Assembly: GCA_031772625.1 (NCBI GenBank)
Contig: CM062812.1
Coordinates: 728,598,300-728,662,299, forward strand
Direction of reading: 5' to 3'
Source of the DNA: Pinus tabuliformis
Lineage: Eukaryota > Streptophyta > Pinopsida > Pinales > Pinaceae
Length of the DNA: 64,000 nt
This document shows, in pieces, positions 22,870 through 36,300 of this stretch. The notes under the pieces are model-generated. The model made no database searches. It had not been told where the DNA came from and saw nothing but the letters and a program-made list of their open reading frames with translations. A program made the position numbers and the translations under genes. How positions within the stretch are numbered: the first letter of the stretch is position 1; every line of letters starts with the position of its first letter.

Positions 22870-22872
22870 ATA

Positions 22873-25800
22873 TGTTACCACTCTAGAATTTCTCTAGGGT
22901 TGTTATGAAAGAAATTATAGAGGTAAGCACAAACATACTTTGGAGATTAGGATCTATCCTTCCTAATGCTCAGAGGGTTCTCTCTTTATGATTTAACTTT
23001 GTTTACTTAATTGATTTTAGGCTAGTTATGATTATACTTGGGTATTGATTTAGATTTGGTGGTGGAATCACTGACCTAGATGGATAGATGGATGTCTTTT
23101 ACCATTGGGCTATGGGGTCAAGTGTCAAGACAACAGGACTGGATCAATTTCTAAAGATAGTGTTTATAGGGAAAGGTAGCTGAGTAAATTCAGATCTTAA
23201 GGCTAGATGGTGAAGTGGTTTTCAATTGGGGTCAAGGAACAATTAAGGGTTCCTCAAACCAGATAATGAAAGAAATGGTAGGGGTCAATCAAAAATAGGG
23301 AACAAATGAAGGATTCCCTAATCTGGATATCAGAAGAAAACATTAAAATAATTAACTTTTCAAGACAGAGTGTACTTAAACAAATTCTGTAATAAATTTC
23401 CAGTTATTTCATTCAATTTAGATAACATGCAAGTTTTTGAAACACTTAAGAAAATAACAATTTGACAAAAGAAAATACTTCACTGAGGTGGCCCAACACA
23501 TGAATCCTGTAATGAAATTTCTTTATTACTCAGTCTAGTCTGTTGAATTGAAAAATTGGTACAATGAACCCTCAGGTTACAAATCAATACAAATATAGAA
23601 ATGTCTATCAATCCACAAACTATACTTCGAATTATGAAGTATTCATAGAAAAGTAGTTTACAAAATATCCCAAACTATCTTGGGAATTATTATAGGAAAA
23701 AGAAATATCTTCATGCAAGAAGATAGAGACAGATATTCAACTACTGCAATGTGTCCCCTTTTATTACGTTGTGCTATCAAATATTTTGCAGCCTTTTCTC
23801 ATACGTTGTTTGTCTTCCACGCTGATTGTTCTTTTACTTTTCCTCTTAATTGATCCTCTTTCATCTGATACCCTTTGACTAGGCTGACCTCTTGATTTTC
23901 TTTTACTACTCTGTTTTCACTTTTACTTTGCATTTTTACAATAAGTCGTTTGATTTCTCCCAAGTCTCTTCATCTGGTAATTTAATTTTTACCATTCTCC
24001 TGTAGGCTTCATCTCCTTCTGTGTACATTGCAAAGGTGGGATTGTTCACAAAAAGGTGTTTTACCTCATGCTGAAGGTAAAATAGGTTCTCAAATGTCTG
24101 GTACAGAACCTTTCCTATAGGCATCCCTTTCATAGAAGAATTCTTGGTTTGATCTCTTGCCACCTCTCTCATTTTTCTGTTATAGTCTTCATGTGGCATT
24201 AATCTTTCATTTATAACCAAGGGATTTGGCAGACCTTTCTGCCTTAAAGCATCAAACTTAACCATGAACCTACCTATAGCCAACTCCATGGTTTGGCATT
24301 TGTCCTCAAGGTTCATCATTAAGTTCCTCTTGGTGAGCACTTTCTTCACCTCTAGTATAGTGCCAATCCTGTGAGCTATGTCTAGCTCTTGCAATTCATA
24401 TTTATTTTAGAGTTAAGGAATTGGATTATTCTGGTGGCTTCTTTTGGAATGTCTCCAAGTTCAGCTTTGACTCTCTGAATTGCTTCAGTAGCCTTTTTGA
24501 CTAAATCATTTTGTTCAACGATGACTTGTATAGATGGCCAAATATCATTGATAGAGTCAATGATACTGGCCCATAGCTCTTCTTTATCTTGGGAAAGTGG
24601 CTCCTTCAATGTGGACCCTTTCTCCAAATTCTTCATTCTTTCAATCAACCTATTTGATTTCTGAACTTCATTCTTGTGCATAATCTGAGCCAGTTTCTTC
24701 TCATCCTCTAGACTCCTTATCTATTCTTTGGGTATATTTATCTTAGTGGTCTTGATGGACATATCCTCCATGGCTTTGACCAACTTACTTGTCTCATCAC
24801 TTGGCTGAGTTGACGCTCTTGTTGAATCTCTTGCTGATGTAGATGTTGTTGCAGCTAGAAGTGTTGTAGCTAGTGAAGCTGTGGGGGCCAATGAAGTTGC
24901 CAAAGTTGATGGAACTATTGTAGTTATTGTGGGAATAGTAGTGGAAGTGGTTGTCTCGAGGCTAGCCTGTTTTAACTGTATCAAATTGTCCAATTCCTTC
25001 TCAACTTCTTTCAATTGATCATTTAATTGGAGAATGAGATCAGTCATCTCCTCCTGCCAGGTTTGGCTCTCAAGGACCTCCTTGGTATGTGGATTCCCTA
25101 AATGAGGAAGCTTCAATTGATTCTTTAAAGCAACAATATCCTCATTTTTCTTCTTTATCAGTTTTTTTGTAGCCTTTACATCATTGGGATTATATCCAAG
25201 CTCAATCACCAAGCCTTCGAGTGACTTGAATCTGTTATTCTTGGCCTGTGAGGATTCCTTTTCTAGCTTAAACTATGCTGTGATGTTGTCCAATGAGCTT
25301 TGAAGTTTGCGCACAGTCATTTCTTTATTGGTCATTATGGAGTAAATCATATCACCTTCCTATTTGTGGAACTCAATTTCGTCAATAGGGTGAACATCCT
25401 TAGCCAAAACTTCAAATTCAGTCTTTCTTTAGTTTGCTAATGATTTGGGATGCTGGACTGTAGGTTGCACGAATGTCCTTTGCATTTTACCTATCTTAAT
25501 GTCAAAGTCTGACATTAACCTATTTTGATTGGTAGGTGTTTTCTTGAAGTACTCGGCATATGTTTTAGCCTTTAATGCCTCATTCCTCAACTTAATTTCC
25601 TTGTATTTTTCCTTTATATCTTTCTCTTTATCCACTGGCTTGCTGGATGAAGAGACTTCAATGATTTGAGTGTCTGAGATGGAGGGTTGATGTGTTTCCT
25701 CTAAAACTGTTGTACCTTTTCTCTTTCCCACCATTGTGTCAGTTTCAGTGATTTCAACTATCTCAATGGTGTCTTCTTGCTTAGTTACAGGATTAAGCTT

Positions 25801-28800
25801 GGTCCTCTTCGTGTAACAGATCTCAAATCTATCATCTGTAGTGTCCATCCCTGAGCTAGAACCTTCTTCCCTTGTTCTCTTTACATTTATGTCCTCATTT
25901 GCTAGAGTTTGTAAAGTGGGAGTAATACCCATCTCTTCCTGTAGGGCAGGAACCTGCAGAAAGGAACTACTATCATTCTGCTCTTCCACATCAATTAAGG
26001 TACTCTCCACATCTATCAAAGTGTTCTCCAACCATTCTGATTGGTTGGAAAATCTCTCAATGTCTGCCCTGTGCTCATGTATGAAAGGACTCAATTCGAA
26101 TTTGAGCCTTAACTTGTTTAAGACTCTGTTAGGGCCTTACTGCCACATGAAACTAGTTTTGAAGTTCATCTGATGTAATATTTTGTGTGCCTCTAGTCTA
26201 GCTTCCCTATTATTACAAATAAAAGGGCCCAATTGGTTTTTCATTTTACACTGAGTCTTCTTCCTAGTTGACAGGAAATTAGCTTCATCAGAGTTTATGA
26301 TTTGCCTGAAACACTCCAATGCAAATATCCTCATGGGGAGGTATTTGGGCAGTTTGTAGGGACTAAGTTGGCATCCATATATTCTGATTTCTATGTGGTC
26401 CTGGTATAGATACTAGTCTCCCACTCTACTATTCTTAGCCAACTATAAGACTCTCTTAATCTCCTCACTTATCCTAGGTTGATAGCTATTGGTTAGCATG
26501 TTTATAACAAGATGAACAAATGAATCAATGAATTATTTATAACCAAAAACAATGGAATATATTTGGATCAATGGTGTCCAAAAGATGACAGATCTTGGAT
26601 TTCCCTTAGTGTCTAACTTTTGGATGATGACTGGAAACTTGTATGACTGAAAGTATAAGAACATATGAAATAATACTGATGAATATTTGAACACTCTCTC
26701 ATTTGGTAGTTTGATAAGCTGTTCATGGATTTTTTCTACTATGAACTGAGCAAAGTTGTAAACTGTAGCAGGAGGCTTGCCTGGAGAAAAGATAGAAAGG
26801 AAAGCAAGAATAACCTCATCCACTTGTTCATCAATGGTGTACCCTAGAATACAAGAGAGCATGGTTATAATTTGTCTGCCTCTCTTAGAGAAAATGGTGG
26901 CAGCATATGGAGGACTATTTGTTGGAGTATGAGACTCTTCAATGATGAAAGTCTGAAAGATCGGAGCTTTCTTGGGAATTTCTAGCTTGGTGTAGAGTTC
27001 AAGCAAGCCTTCAATGGAAAGTGGGGTCTCATTTTGACTTGGTTGGATCTACAGCATTTGATTTATTGAGTCTGTAGTAATAGTGAATAAAACTTGTTGG
27101 TTAGGGGAGACTATGGCTCTTTGAATGGGGACATAACAAGCTTGGCAGAAGTGGATGATTTCTAGGAATTGGTGTACCTATGGGAACAAGTATTTGGGAA
27201 AATTTGACTCCCATAGGTGAATGTCATCATTCTGGTTCAGGAACTTATCTTTACTCCAGCAGTGGAGTTTTAGTAGGTAGCTAGGGGAAGCAGTATCTTT
27301 AATTTGAAATTTCATGTCGGCTAATGGGAGGTGGTCAATATCCAAGTGAGAGTTTTGCAAAGTTCCTACATCCAGAGAGGTTTTGGAAGCCATAATTTGG
27401 TTTTTCAAATGGAATTTACTTTTCCATGGATTTAGGAGTAAGGTTGGAAGCTATAGAACAGTAGGAGGGTAATTATAGTGTGTAGAACAAGGTTTTTGGA
27501 TGCACAGTAAGGTTTTCTTCAATTTAGCAAGGTTCTTTAATTAATTTAATTAATTAACCCTTTAATAATTATTGTGTATAACTCAAATTATAGGGTTGTT
27601 CTCGTTCTTTCAAGAATACCTGGAAATTTGTCGGTTTGGTTCGCAGAAAAGGTTCTGAGGTGGTAGCAAAGGCTTCTAAGGCTTCAATTTGTCAATTTGT
27701 GGTTTCAATTTGGTGTCTACATAAAAGGTGGTCAAATTGGTCGCGTAGAGGTTCAGGGTGTCAAAATTGGTTAACGTATTTTGTAGTGAAAATGAGCGAA
27801 AAAAGAAAAATGGGGCTTTTTCGGCCTTTTAACCGACAATGGTTAGATTTTGGCACGAGAATTGGGGAATGAATAGTGCACAGTTTTGTTTTTGGTAGGG
27901 AGGTGGTTTTAGGCCATATTGCATCGCTTTTGGATGAAGGGCGGTATTTTTAATGAGCATGTGATATAACCTTGTTCTGCCACATAGCCAAACAGTGCTT
28001 GGCCAAAACCACGAATCTTGCGTGCCTTTGGACCATTAACTGTCAGATTGTGAATATGCATGATATTGACATGTGCCATTGGATCTAGAGGTGGGAGATC
28101 GAAGGGATATCGTGTGGTGAAGTTGCATGGACGGAGTTGGGATGTGGTTGGCGGGGCTCGAGGTTTAATTACAATGAACTGTAATTAATTAACAAATAAT
28201 GATGGGATTTTAATATAAGCGGCATGTTAATAAAAGGTGGGGACCATGGGTTATATGGCAGAGTTTTTTACTATACACCAAGGTTTGGTGAGTTAAAAGG
28301 GTGTCAGGGAATTTATAACATGAGGGATGTTAAATACATAAATCAGGGGTATAGTAAATAAATTAGGATAAAGGGTTTTAGTGGCCTTTTAAGGGTAAAA
28401 GGGGAAATTAATAAGGGGGGAATGTATTATTTGTGATGGGAATGGGTTTCACACTAGGGAAATGTGTGAAACACAGGGGAGAAGGTCAAAATGAAGGGAA
28501 AAGGGGTTTTATAAGCAATGAAGGGATAATGAGGTGAAATTAGTAAACTTAAGTATGTGGGGGTCTAGTGAAATGAGGGAAAATTAGTAAATAAGCTTTA
28601 ATGAAGATCCTTTCTCTTTCATAATTCCTGCTACACATGAAACATAGGACTAAGCATGATGAATGTTCTTTTTGACTCAGCAACCTTGTGCACTTGCAAA
28701 ACTTCTTCTACGTACCCTTTATTTACCCTAGCAATTTCTCTTCATTCATTGGGTGCATTTGATCTTGTTAACCCTTTATTTATTTTTCTTTTGATAAGAA

Positions 28801-29286
28801 AAATATTTAATTCTAACCTTATAACTTCCAATGGCTCAGATTAAACTGATGAGCTCATTATTATTCTCTACCTAACTACTGATCTTCCAATATTAAATGT
28901 TTTGGCTAGATCTTTATTCTCTATCTAACAACATGAAATTTAAAACATGAATGAGTCAAGATTAGATTATTTGACCATCATGGATTGTGGCATTTTTTAC
29001 AAGTTGCACATAATATTATTTTGCAAAGTAAAGTAGAAGGAGTGGCATTTTCATTTGCACACTTTCATGATATATTCTTATCTCTCTTTGGGGTTCATAT
29101 TTTTTAATTTTTTCATCTTTGTCTTTCTTTTTTTCCTTTGATTGTTCTTTTAGTACATACCCTCTTTACATTTTTAAAATTTCAATATGGGAAAACATTT
29201 TGCAGAAAGAAAAAGTATGTACAATATTACAAGACTAACCATAGTCAATTCAAAATTATGAGTCCTATTATTATAGGACCCTAACA
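22873..29286 (-). repeat. 5' LTR of element B (about 6.4 kb)
   Basis: The ends are TGTTAGGG at 29286 and TAACA at 22873 (minus strand), giving matched TGTTA/TAACA ends. The outer 1.3 kb is confirmed by the other LTR copy (7403-8722). The remaining 5.1 kb rests on the primer-binding site, because its partner lies left of the window. It contains a long coding-like tract (23936-27408). The stretch 22873-23935 shows no gene. The stretch 27409-29286 is AT-rich and shows no gene. Confidence 0.75.
23936..27408 (-). other. LTR-borne accessory coding tract of element B
   Basis: Five consecutive minus-strand reading regions cover about 3.4 kb inside the LTR, in element sense. From its start: an N-terminal part (27408-27178, LLKLHCWSKDKFLNQNDD...), a hydrophobic helical part (27006-26533, with FSPGKPPATVYNFAQFIVEK), a basic part (26334-26137), an acidic and Ser-rich part (26094-25429), a predicted coiled coil (25212 onward, LNDQLKEVEKELDNLIQL) with a Thr/Ser/Ala-rich linker, and a C-terminal helical part (24681-23936). 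No RT, protease, integrase or zinc knuckle is seen. It resembles accessory frames of plant retroelements (Ogre has an extra frame before gag), but here a primer-binding site lies between it and gag. Function is unknown. The frame is broken in several places. Confidence 0.6.
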
Positions 29287-29291
29287 AAACC
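29287..29291. other. Target-site flank of element B (one side)
   Basis: AAACC follows the end of B's 5' LTR. The partner lies outside the window, so the duplication cannot be confirmed. Confidence 0.35.
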
Positions 29292-29629
29292 ATATATCAT
29301 CACTGTCATAAATCATGCTTATAACCAACATAGTAAAAACATAAATATCAAGTATACAACAGCGATATAATCCACCTATAAACCACTAAATTTACACATA
29401 AGATACCAAGGAAAGAACCACTTATTAATGAATACAAATCCAACCAGGGATGGGACTACCACATTCCACCTGATCATAGAATGGTTGAGATAATTCTCTC
29501 TTCATCCATTCACCCCCATGCCATATTCCAAGAACAAATGTGGGCCTCTAACCAAAATAACCAACTAGGGTATCCCAATGCTAAACCACATCACCCTGAT
29601 CAATAGAAACTGGGATTTACTACAATCCA

Positions 29630-30070
29630 CACCAGGTCACTAGGCCAAAACAATAAACATGCAATTGCGGGATTTACAATGATCTCCACCAGATCACTAT
29701 GCCAAAACAAGCATGGATGCCACCATAATTCTCCACCTACACCATGAGGAATTTTCTTGTCTCCTAGTCTCTCAACCCTTACATCAATCGACAGACTGAT
29801 CTAGGGATCACTAGGCTCTAAACTAAGTCTCCACCCCCTAATATTTACCTTATATCCCACCATCAAACGATAAGGATTCCAAGGCCTAATAAATGGAAAC
29901 CACCTCTAGGCTTTACCACATATTCTGCCATTAATCGGTCGAGTATTCCCAGGCCCACCGAGGCACATAATATCTAGATTTACCACAACGCAAAGTCTAG
30001 TTTAGGGGTCACTAAGTCAATGGCTTTACCTCAATCTACATTTCAGTTCAGGGATCACTAGGTCATGTGT
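29630..30070. repeat. Diverged GGTCACTAGG-type repeats in element D LTR
   Basis: The words GGTCACTAGGCC, AGATCACTATGCC, GGGATCACTAGGCT, GGGGTCACTAAGTC and GGGATCACTAGGTC occur about 50-200 bases apart, with partly similar flanks (GGGATTTAC...CCACACCAGGTC). They look like an old, irregular tandem repeat within the LTR. Confidence 0.5.
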
Positions 30071-30416
30071 TCCTTCTTTGGGAGATCCACCTGACTTGAC
30101 TTTGAATCCATTCAGCAATCCATATCAACCTAAATAGCAAAAACCCATCACATCACGATTATCCAGAAATGGGAAGGTTAGGATGAAAATATTATCACAC
30201 CTAGAAAAACCCATGCCATAATATCAAAGAATAACATACAATACCATGAATTCCAAATATTGCAAGGAAAACACACATGCAAATCGATACCTGCAAGGAA
30301 TCCTGTTGCAGTTGCTTGATCCTTCTCTTCCTTGCTTACTCATTCCTTCCTTTTGACTTCTTTGCCTTTCTTGATCCGATGCTAAAGTTCTCCCAGAAAA
30401 CTTTGTGTCCAAGAGT

Positions 30417-30432
30417 GAGAGAGAGAGAGAGA
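30417..30432. repeat. (GA)n microsatellite
   Basis: Eight GA dinucleotides in a row inside the 3' LTR of element D. Confidence 0.9.
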
Positions 30433-30816
30433 ATGATGAGAGATGAGAGAGCTGCAAAACTAAACTAAGGTAGCAATTGATCTTCAAAATTGTTTTTATC
30501 AATTAGGCCTCTATTTTCTTCATTATCGATTATTTTCTTTCATTTTCCTCCTCACATGCAACATGTGACTTTTCACATTCCCTTTCTCATAATTTCCATA
30601 ATTTCATAACTAAATGTGCCAAAAATGCATTTTTTCCCTTTCCAAAGCCTTAGCCATTTCCTTCACCAATTTCCTTATGCATAATCAACCAAATTAACAC
30701 CCAAACTAGGATGTCTTGCCCAACATTCATCTTGTAATAAGTGTCCTATCAACTGTGGTTATTATTTTTTCCTTTATTGACTTTTATTACATGGAAATTT
30801 CACCAGAGCTATTACA

Positions 30817-30833
30817 GAACCCTCCCCCTTTAA
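30817..30833 (-). other. Polypurine tract of element D
   Basis: The minus strand reads TTAAAGGGGGAGGGTTC, immediately followed by the LTR start TGTAATAG. This is the plus-strand primer site of LTR retroelements and fixes the LTR border. Confidence 0.85.
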
Positions 30834-31036
30834 GGACACCATCCTCGGTGTTCAACTGCACCTGTACCTCAACAAAAACACTGAAAAGAGAACATACTTC
30901 ACATGGAGCTTTATAACATATCTCGATGCAGTATTTACAATGATCGCCCTACTAAAAAGAAAATCAACATGAAAACTATAATGACATGATAACCATACCA
31001 TTTATTGGAGCTTTATAACATATCTCATGGTGGTAT
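30834..31036 (-). other. 3' noncoding stretch of element D with a short duplication
   Basis: GGAGCTTTATAACATATCTC occurs at about 30905 and again at about 31009, roughly 104 bases apart, indicating a small tandem duplication. No coding is supported. Confidence 0.55.
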
Positions 31037-32437
31037 TTACATCCATATATATATGTTCATATACCTAAACATCACACCAAGACATATGCCAAAACGTATA
31101 CCAAAGATCATACCAAAATTGCTTTTCCTCAACCGACAAACAATAAAGGGTACATAGCTTGCATCTGATCCAACATCTCCCATGTAGCTTAATCGAGTCC
31201 AATGTTCTCTCCACTGCACTTTAACATGCTCAATTGCTATATTCCAAAGCATAGGTTCTAGCTGGAATTCTCCATCTGGATTCACCCGCAATATAGACGA
31301 GTCAATCACATTATCAACATCTTTAACATACATCTTAAGAAATGAAACATGGAAAACATCATGGACTTTCACTTTCGTAGGTAGTGCAAGTTGATATGTT
31401 ATTAGTCTAATCCTCTCAATAATCCAGAAAGTTCCACAAAAATGTGGTTCCAACTTAGCACACGATCCAATCCGCAAGGAGTTCTTCTGTTTGATGTGAA
31501 AATACACTATTTCCCCAACCTGGAACTCCTTTAACAACCTATTATGATCTGCATAAATCTTCTTCCTATATTGTGTTTCTTTCAAATTCTTCTTGATTAC
31601 CTACATTTCGTGCTCCATGTATACCAACATTTCTAGTCCAATCATCACCCGGTTAACTGGATCACCCCAACTAATGGGAGTATTACAACTCCACCTATAT
31701 GATGGCTCAAGCAAACTCATCTTCAAATAATCCTGATACCCATTGTTGTAAGTGAAATCTACCAGTGAAAGATACTCTTCCAACTTTTACTACCAGTGCA
31801 TCACGTACATCCTCAACATGTCCTCCAATATCCTACTGACCCTCTCAGTTTATCCATCTATCTGAGGATGATAAGTTGTACTGAAGGCCAAATTTGTACC
31901 TAATCCTACAACAAACTCCTTCCAAAAAAATTGAAGTGAACTTCACTTCCCTGCTTAAAACAATCTTTTTAAGAACTCCATGTAATCTAACCACATTCCT
32001 AATGAAGAAATGTGCTAGATCACTCACTGAGAATGTAGAATTTAGTGGAATGATGTGTGCTACCTTTGTCAACATGTCCACCCACACCATAATGTAATCA
32101 TGTTGTCGCAATATCCTCAGGACATGTGTGATAAATTCCATGGAAATGACCTCCCCTTTCCATTTTGGATTCGCAATGGGTTGTAGTAAACCACCTGGAT
32201 GTTTACACTATGACCTTACCTGCTCAAAATCCAAGCACCTAGTCACAAACTTTGCTAATTCCATCTTCATATTCAGCTAATAATAAAGTTTCTTCATTAT
32301 GTTGAATGTCTTTTGATAGCCTAGGTGAACTGAATATGTTTTCGCATGAAACTGCCTCAAGATCACCTTCTTGAGTGCACTACTATCTGGCACATATATC
32401 TTGTCTCTAAATCTAACCAATTCATTTGTTGTAAGAC
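31037..32437 (-). pseudogene. Integrase and C-terminal tail of element D
   Basis: Core start at 32141 (MEFITHVLRILRQHDYIMVW, DMLTKVAHIIPLNST, RLHGVLKKIVLSREVKFTS), then the later core at 31601-31783 (YNNGYQDYLKMSLLEPSYR, TPISWGDPVNRV), then the C-terminal region at 31037-31585 with FCGTFWIIERI, VHDVFHVSFLKMYVKDVDNV and HVKVQWREHW. The last phrase is at the position where chromoviruses carry a chromodomain, and I see only a weak match. An upstream zinc-binding region continues to 32437, where element C interrupts. Broken repeatedly. Confidence 0.8.
32433..32437. repeat. Target-site duplication of element C, left copy
   Basis: AAGAC, identical to 41394-41398. Confidence 0.9.
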
Positions 32438-33337
32438 TGTTGGCTTATATGGGCCTGACCTATGTTTGGAAGAATTATTTAGCCAAACAAATCCCGCAGC
32501 TAGCAACCCTTTCGGCAATAGTCCGTGTAGCGCAGAGTGAGGTCTCACTCAAAGTAGTATGGGAGGGTGCTGGAACTAGGTTTCTGCACCCTTGGGATGT
32601 CTTGACGTGGTCTGGAAGGTCTGCACGCCGCTCTGTGGCCTCACGCCACTCTGCTTCCACATAGATCCAAAACAAGGCAATTCCTCAATACTTATTATTA
32701 GTGATATGTTATAGATCAGATCTACGGTTTACGGTCTTCAAGCAAACATTTCCTAGAGATAACCAATTCACACATCCATAAAAGATATAGATTTTCATAA
32801 AATCAATATATAAGCATAAGCGCATAGATCAAACAGATATATCAATCATAAATTACCCAGATCCACAATAATTCAGAGTCAACACAGTATTTCAAAACCA
32901 ACTTATCTTTATTCAATCCTTCCACTAATACAACCAGATTTGCCTTGCACACTCAGCTGCAGGGGTTCACGCACACATCTATAGACTCTACCAAGCCTCT
33001 GTGCACACAGTTGTAGAGCCTCTATCTACCCACCAACACCCTCGACTCAGATTTACAGACACTTCAAGAATTCTTTCTTCAAAGACCCATTACATTCCAG
33101 ATCCAAAAGTACATACCAAAAAACTGACTCCTAACTCTAGAGCCTTGCTCTATTTATACATTTCCACAGTCTGTGGACCATGGGCGGGCTGAACTATTTT
33201 ACATTATCTTTGGGTGTACAACCCTTTGACTTGACTCATTACAATTCACGCATTTCGCGGAGCCTTTACCATCCCTTTACAGAAAATTACGGGCTTTAAG
33301 CCCCAAAACCGCTATGCGGGGCCTTTGCTACCCAACA
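32438..33337 (-). repeat. 3' LTR of element C
   Basis: Matches 40487-41393 throughout, for example GGAGGGTGCTGGAACTAGGT near 32562. The ends are TGTTGGC...CCCAACA on the plus strand. Confidence 0.92.
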
Positions 33338-36300
33338 GTCTGCCAACACAATCAGCGTGACTCGTCCCAAGTCACTCGACTAGTGTGACAATCTTGGCAC
33401 AGAGGTTGGTTAGCAACTTCTGTGCTTCGCTTGTACTTGTAGCAAACTCTTCCACCATCCGCTGTATCTTTTCAACGTGTGCCGTCGACACAACAGTCTC
33501 TATCTCAGCTGCTTCCCTGGGTGCATATTCTGCCTGCATGTGTGCCACCTTGTGCTTGATGGCAGTGGATACCGCGAATGCCTCATCAATCCATGGTTAG
33601 AGTCATTCTTTAATCATTGTTTCCTTTTGTTGAGCAACATCGGCTTCTATTTTCAAGGCCTGGGCATCCGTCATCTTGGCCAAGTGCTGCGTGACAACAA
33701 CTGTCTGCATGGTCCCTCTGGCATTATCGTAGGCTTGCTGGAGCTCCCTTGCCTCTGTTTTGAGTCACTGTAGCATGGGATATTCCTGAAGTGAAGTAAG
33801 TGTACTAAGCGATTGAGTTAACAAGTCGGTGCAGTCCTTTATAGAATGTGTGATTGTTTCCCACACGGAGTTAATGATGATTCTACACTGCTCAGTGACC
33901 TTTGGTGGCATTGAAGGTTGTACCTACAATTTCAGCTCTGTGATCTACAAAATGAGCTCCAACTGAATCCTCGTGGCCTCCTCCTTTGCGTCACGGAACC
34001 CACTAGCTAGCTTGTGGATTCATATGCCAACAGGCAAGTCGGCCGCAATCTCCAGCTCAGGGGCACACAAACAACTTCCCCTACAAGTTGCTCCAATTAT
34101 TGACTCTGAGCAATGGATTCATCCCGCTGGAGGCTCAACTGTTCTATATTAATTTTATGTTCATTGTGTACATGTTCCGCGCATCCTTCCCTGGCACAAA
34201 GCTCCATCATGGTGTTGTCCTAGAGCTGGTACAAACTTTCGTGCGGGAGAGCAGTGAAATTTACGCCCAGCCACGTAAGTCGTCTGACCATAGCTCTGTC
34301 CTTGCCATTTTCTATTATCAATGCTCCTACTGGAATCGTGATAGTATGAGCCATTTGGGCCTTCAACAACTATTCAGTGGCTAGCATACCCATAATGCCA
34401 TGAGTAGCAATGGTTCCTGTCTGTGCGACTTGTATACCAAGTTCCTGCAGCTGTGTGTGAAGCACCCCCAACACAATTTGTTGCTCTAACATGGCCTTGT
34501 CAATTGCGTCCCGAGTGACTTCACGAACTCTGTCCCCTATGTCACCTAAGTCGCCCTCGGTCAAGGTGGTCAGTTCTCCATCACATTTAGATGCCTTGGC
34601 CTTCTTCCGCAGCTTCGCCCATTCGGTCGGAGGTGGCCATTTTAAGGGCGCACCCGTGGTTGATGGTGTTCCTTCCATACCTGTCTCTGTGGCTGTCTCT
34701 ATGGACACCTTCTAACAACTCTCATCCTCTGCAGCCACTCTAGATGGTGCTTTGTCTATCGAAGTCTGTGCCACCTCCTGGGCTGCTCGAACTTCTACAA
34801 CATGCTATTTGTTTTGGTTTTGTTGTGTGGCACGCTTAGCTTTAGCCTTTTGTTTCTTGATGGTGGCCTCATCGCGCCCCACCACATTCGGTCTGCACCA
34901 TGCCAGTGGCCAAGTATCTAATACTGTGTTGATAGCTTCATCAATGACAAGGAAAGGAAGTGTAGTCCACGTCTAGTCGGGGTCCTTGCGTGTGGATGTA
35001 GACAAAGTGCATGTTGGCTTTAAACTCTACTATGTGCTTCACACTGTCATAGATTTCGTTGGACAACCGAGGTTGCTAGGTGACCCAGTGTCAAACATCT
35101 GCGTCCATCAGTATCCAAAAAATCTTGATGCCCATGATTCTTTGAGCATCCTTGGTCGCCCAGAGCGACGAAAATTTGGTGGCTTCTGGCCAATCCTGGT
35201 CCAAGGAGGGAAACTGATTATCTGCAAGTAATTCAATGGTAACCAGCACAATGGACAATAGTGGCCATGCATAGTGGAAGGTATTTCCCTCCTCTTGGAC
35301 CTCCCTACAATTGGTCAGGAATTCTTCACACAGGAATTGCACCTACTTGAATCGTTCTCCAGTTGCGCATTCCTCAGCTAGCGCAATGACGATCACGGGA
35401 ACCTTAGTGCCGCGGCATTTCCGCATCACTTTCCTTGTCAGCAACTGGGTGGAAATGCAGACTGCATTGTCCGAGATACTCAATAACATACCCTCGTTGC
35501 CCTTTCTCCAGCTTATACTTCTTTTTCAGGGTTTCTGTCATTGCCACATCGCCACTCTTATCGACAATTTCCCTCGGGTCTTTCCCTTCTTAGGGAAGCA
35601 GTGATATCCTATGAATGAGTTCTGTTGTGATGGGGATGGATTTTTCGAGCCATAAGTATCCATCATGTATGAGACGGAGCAACTGTCTGATGACCAAGAT
35701 TGTAATAGGGGGCCAGAGAAAGTGGGGAATGGAGAGGAGACAAAGCAACCCAGCTTTCTCCACCTTTCGCAGCCATTCCTTTGGCTGAAGTGACGTAATT
35801 ATTCCTCGCGCACTCTGCTCCATCAGTTCGCTAGTCACCAAATGGGGAAATTTTTCTGTATCTGCAAGGTCCCAGTCTTCAAATTGCATCGTCAAAATCC
35901 GGCCAGTCACCATGCTTTCAACTAGAACTGCTTTCGGAAGAGACGGGGTGATGAGTATATTGTCAATGTCATCCTGATTGGTAGGGGCCTTAGCCTTCCC
36001 TTTGCTTGGAGGAACATACTTAGGACGTCGCACTGGCTAGATAGTTTCCTCGTCGAGATTTATTTCTTTGATATATGTCGAGGATCCCACTTCCTCCTTG
36101 TCATTTTCAATTGTAACGATTTTTCCCTTTTCTTCCATGGTGAGCTTGCTAAAGCACAGATTTCTCGGCGACCACCTTACTAGTACTGGCATCTGGGGGT
36201 CCTTTTTAGTCCGCGGCATCCTAGATGATTTAGGGAGTTTGGTTACTTGCAGCATGGTATTATGTGGGCTTTCTATGGTAGGGTTTATTGACCTGAGGAA

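Larger units (their letters stand above)
7403..29286 (-). mobile_element. Element B: giant Tat/Ogre-type Ty3/gypsy element carrying nested insertions
   Basis: Minus-strand fossil with the order 5' LTR (22873-29286), primer-binding site, gag, protease, RNase H-like domain, RT, RNase H, integrase, 3' LTR (7403-8722 and beyond). The LTRs are matched over 7403-8722 and 27958-29286, and both start TGTTAGGG/TATTAGGG on the minus strand. Without its insertions it would be about 20 kb, in the size class of Ogre elements. A LINE sits inside it and element A sits inside its 3' LTR. It is itself inserted in the 3' LTR of element D, since D's LTR resumes at 29287. LTR divergence is about 7-8 percent by eye over the part I compared. 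The frames are broken many times. Confidence 0.85.
29287..30816 (-). repeat. 3' LTR of element D (partial)
   Basis: Ends at the internal border with TGTAATAG (minus strand), directly after a clear polypurine tract. Its far end is not in this segment because element B interrupts it. It holds several diverged GGTCACTAGGCC-like words (29636, 29690, 29808, 30007, 30052) and a short (GA)n run at 30417-30432. No gene is supported here. Confidence 0.7.
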
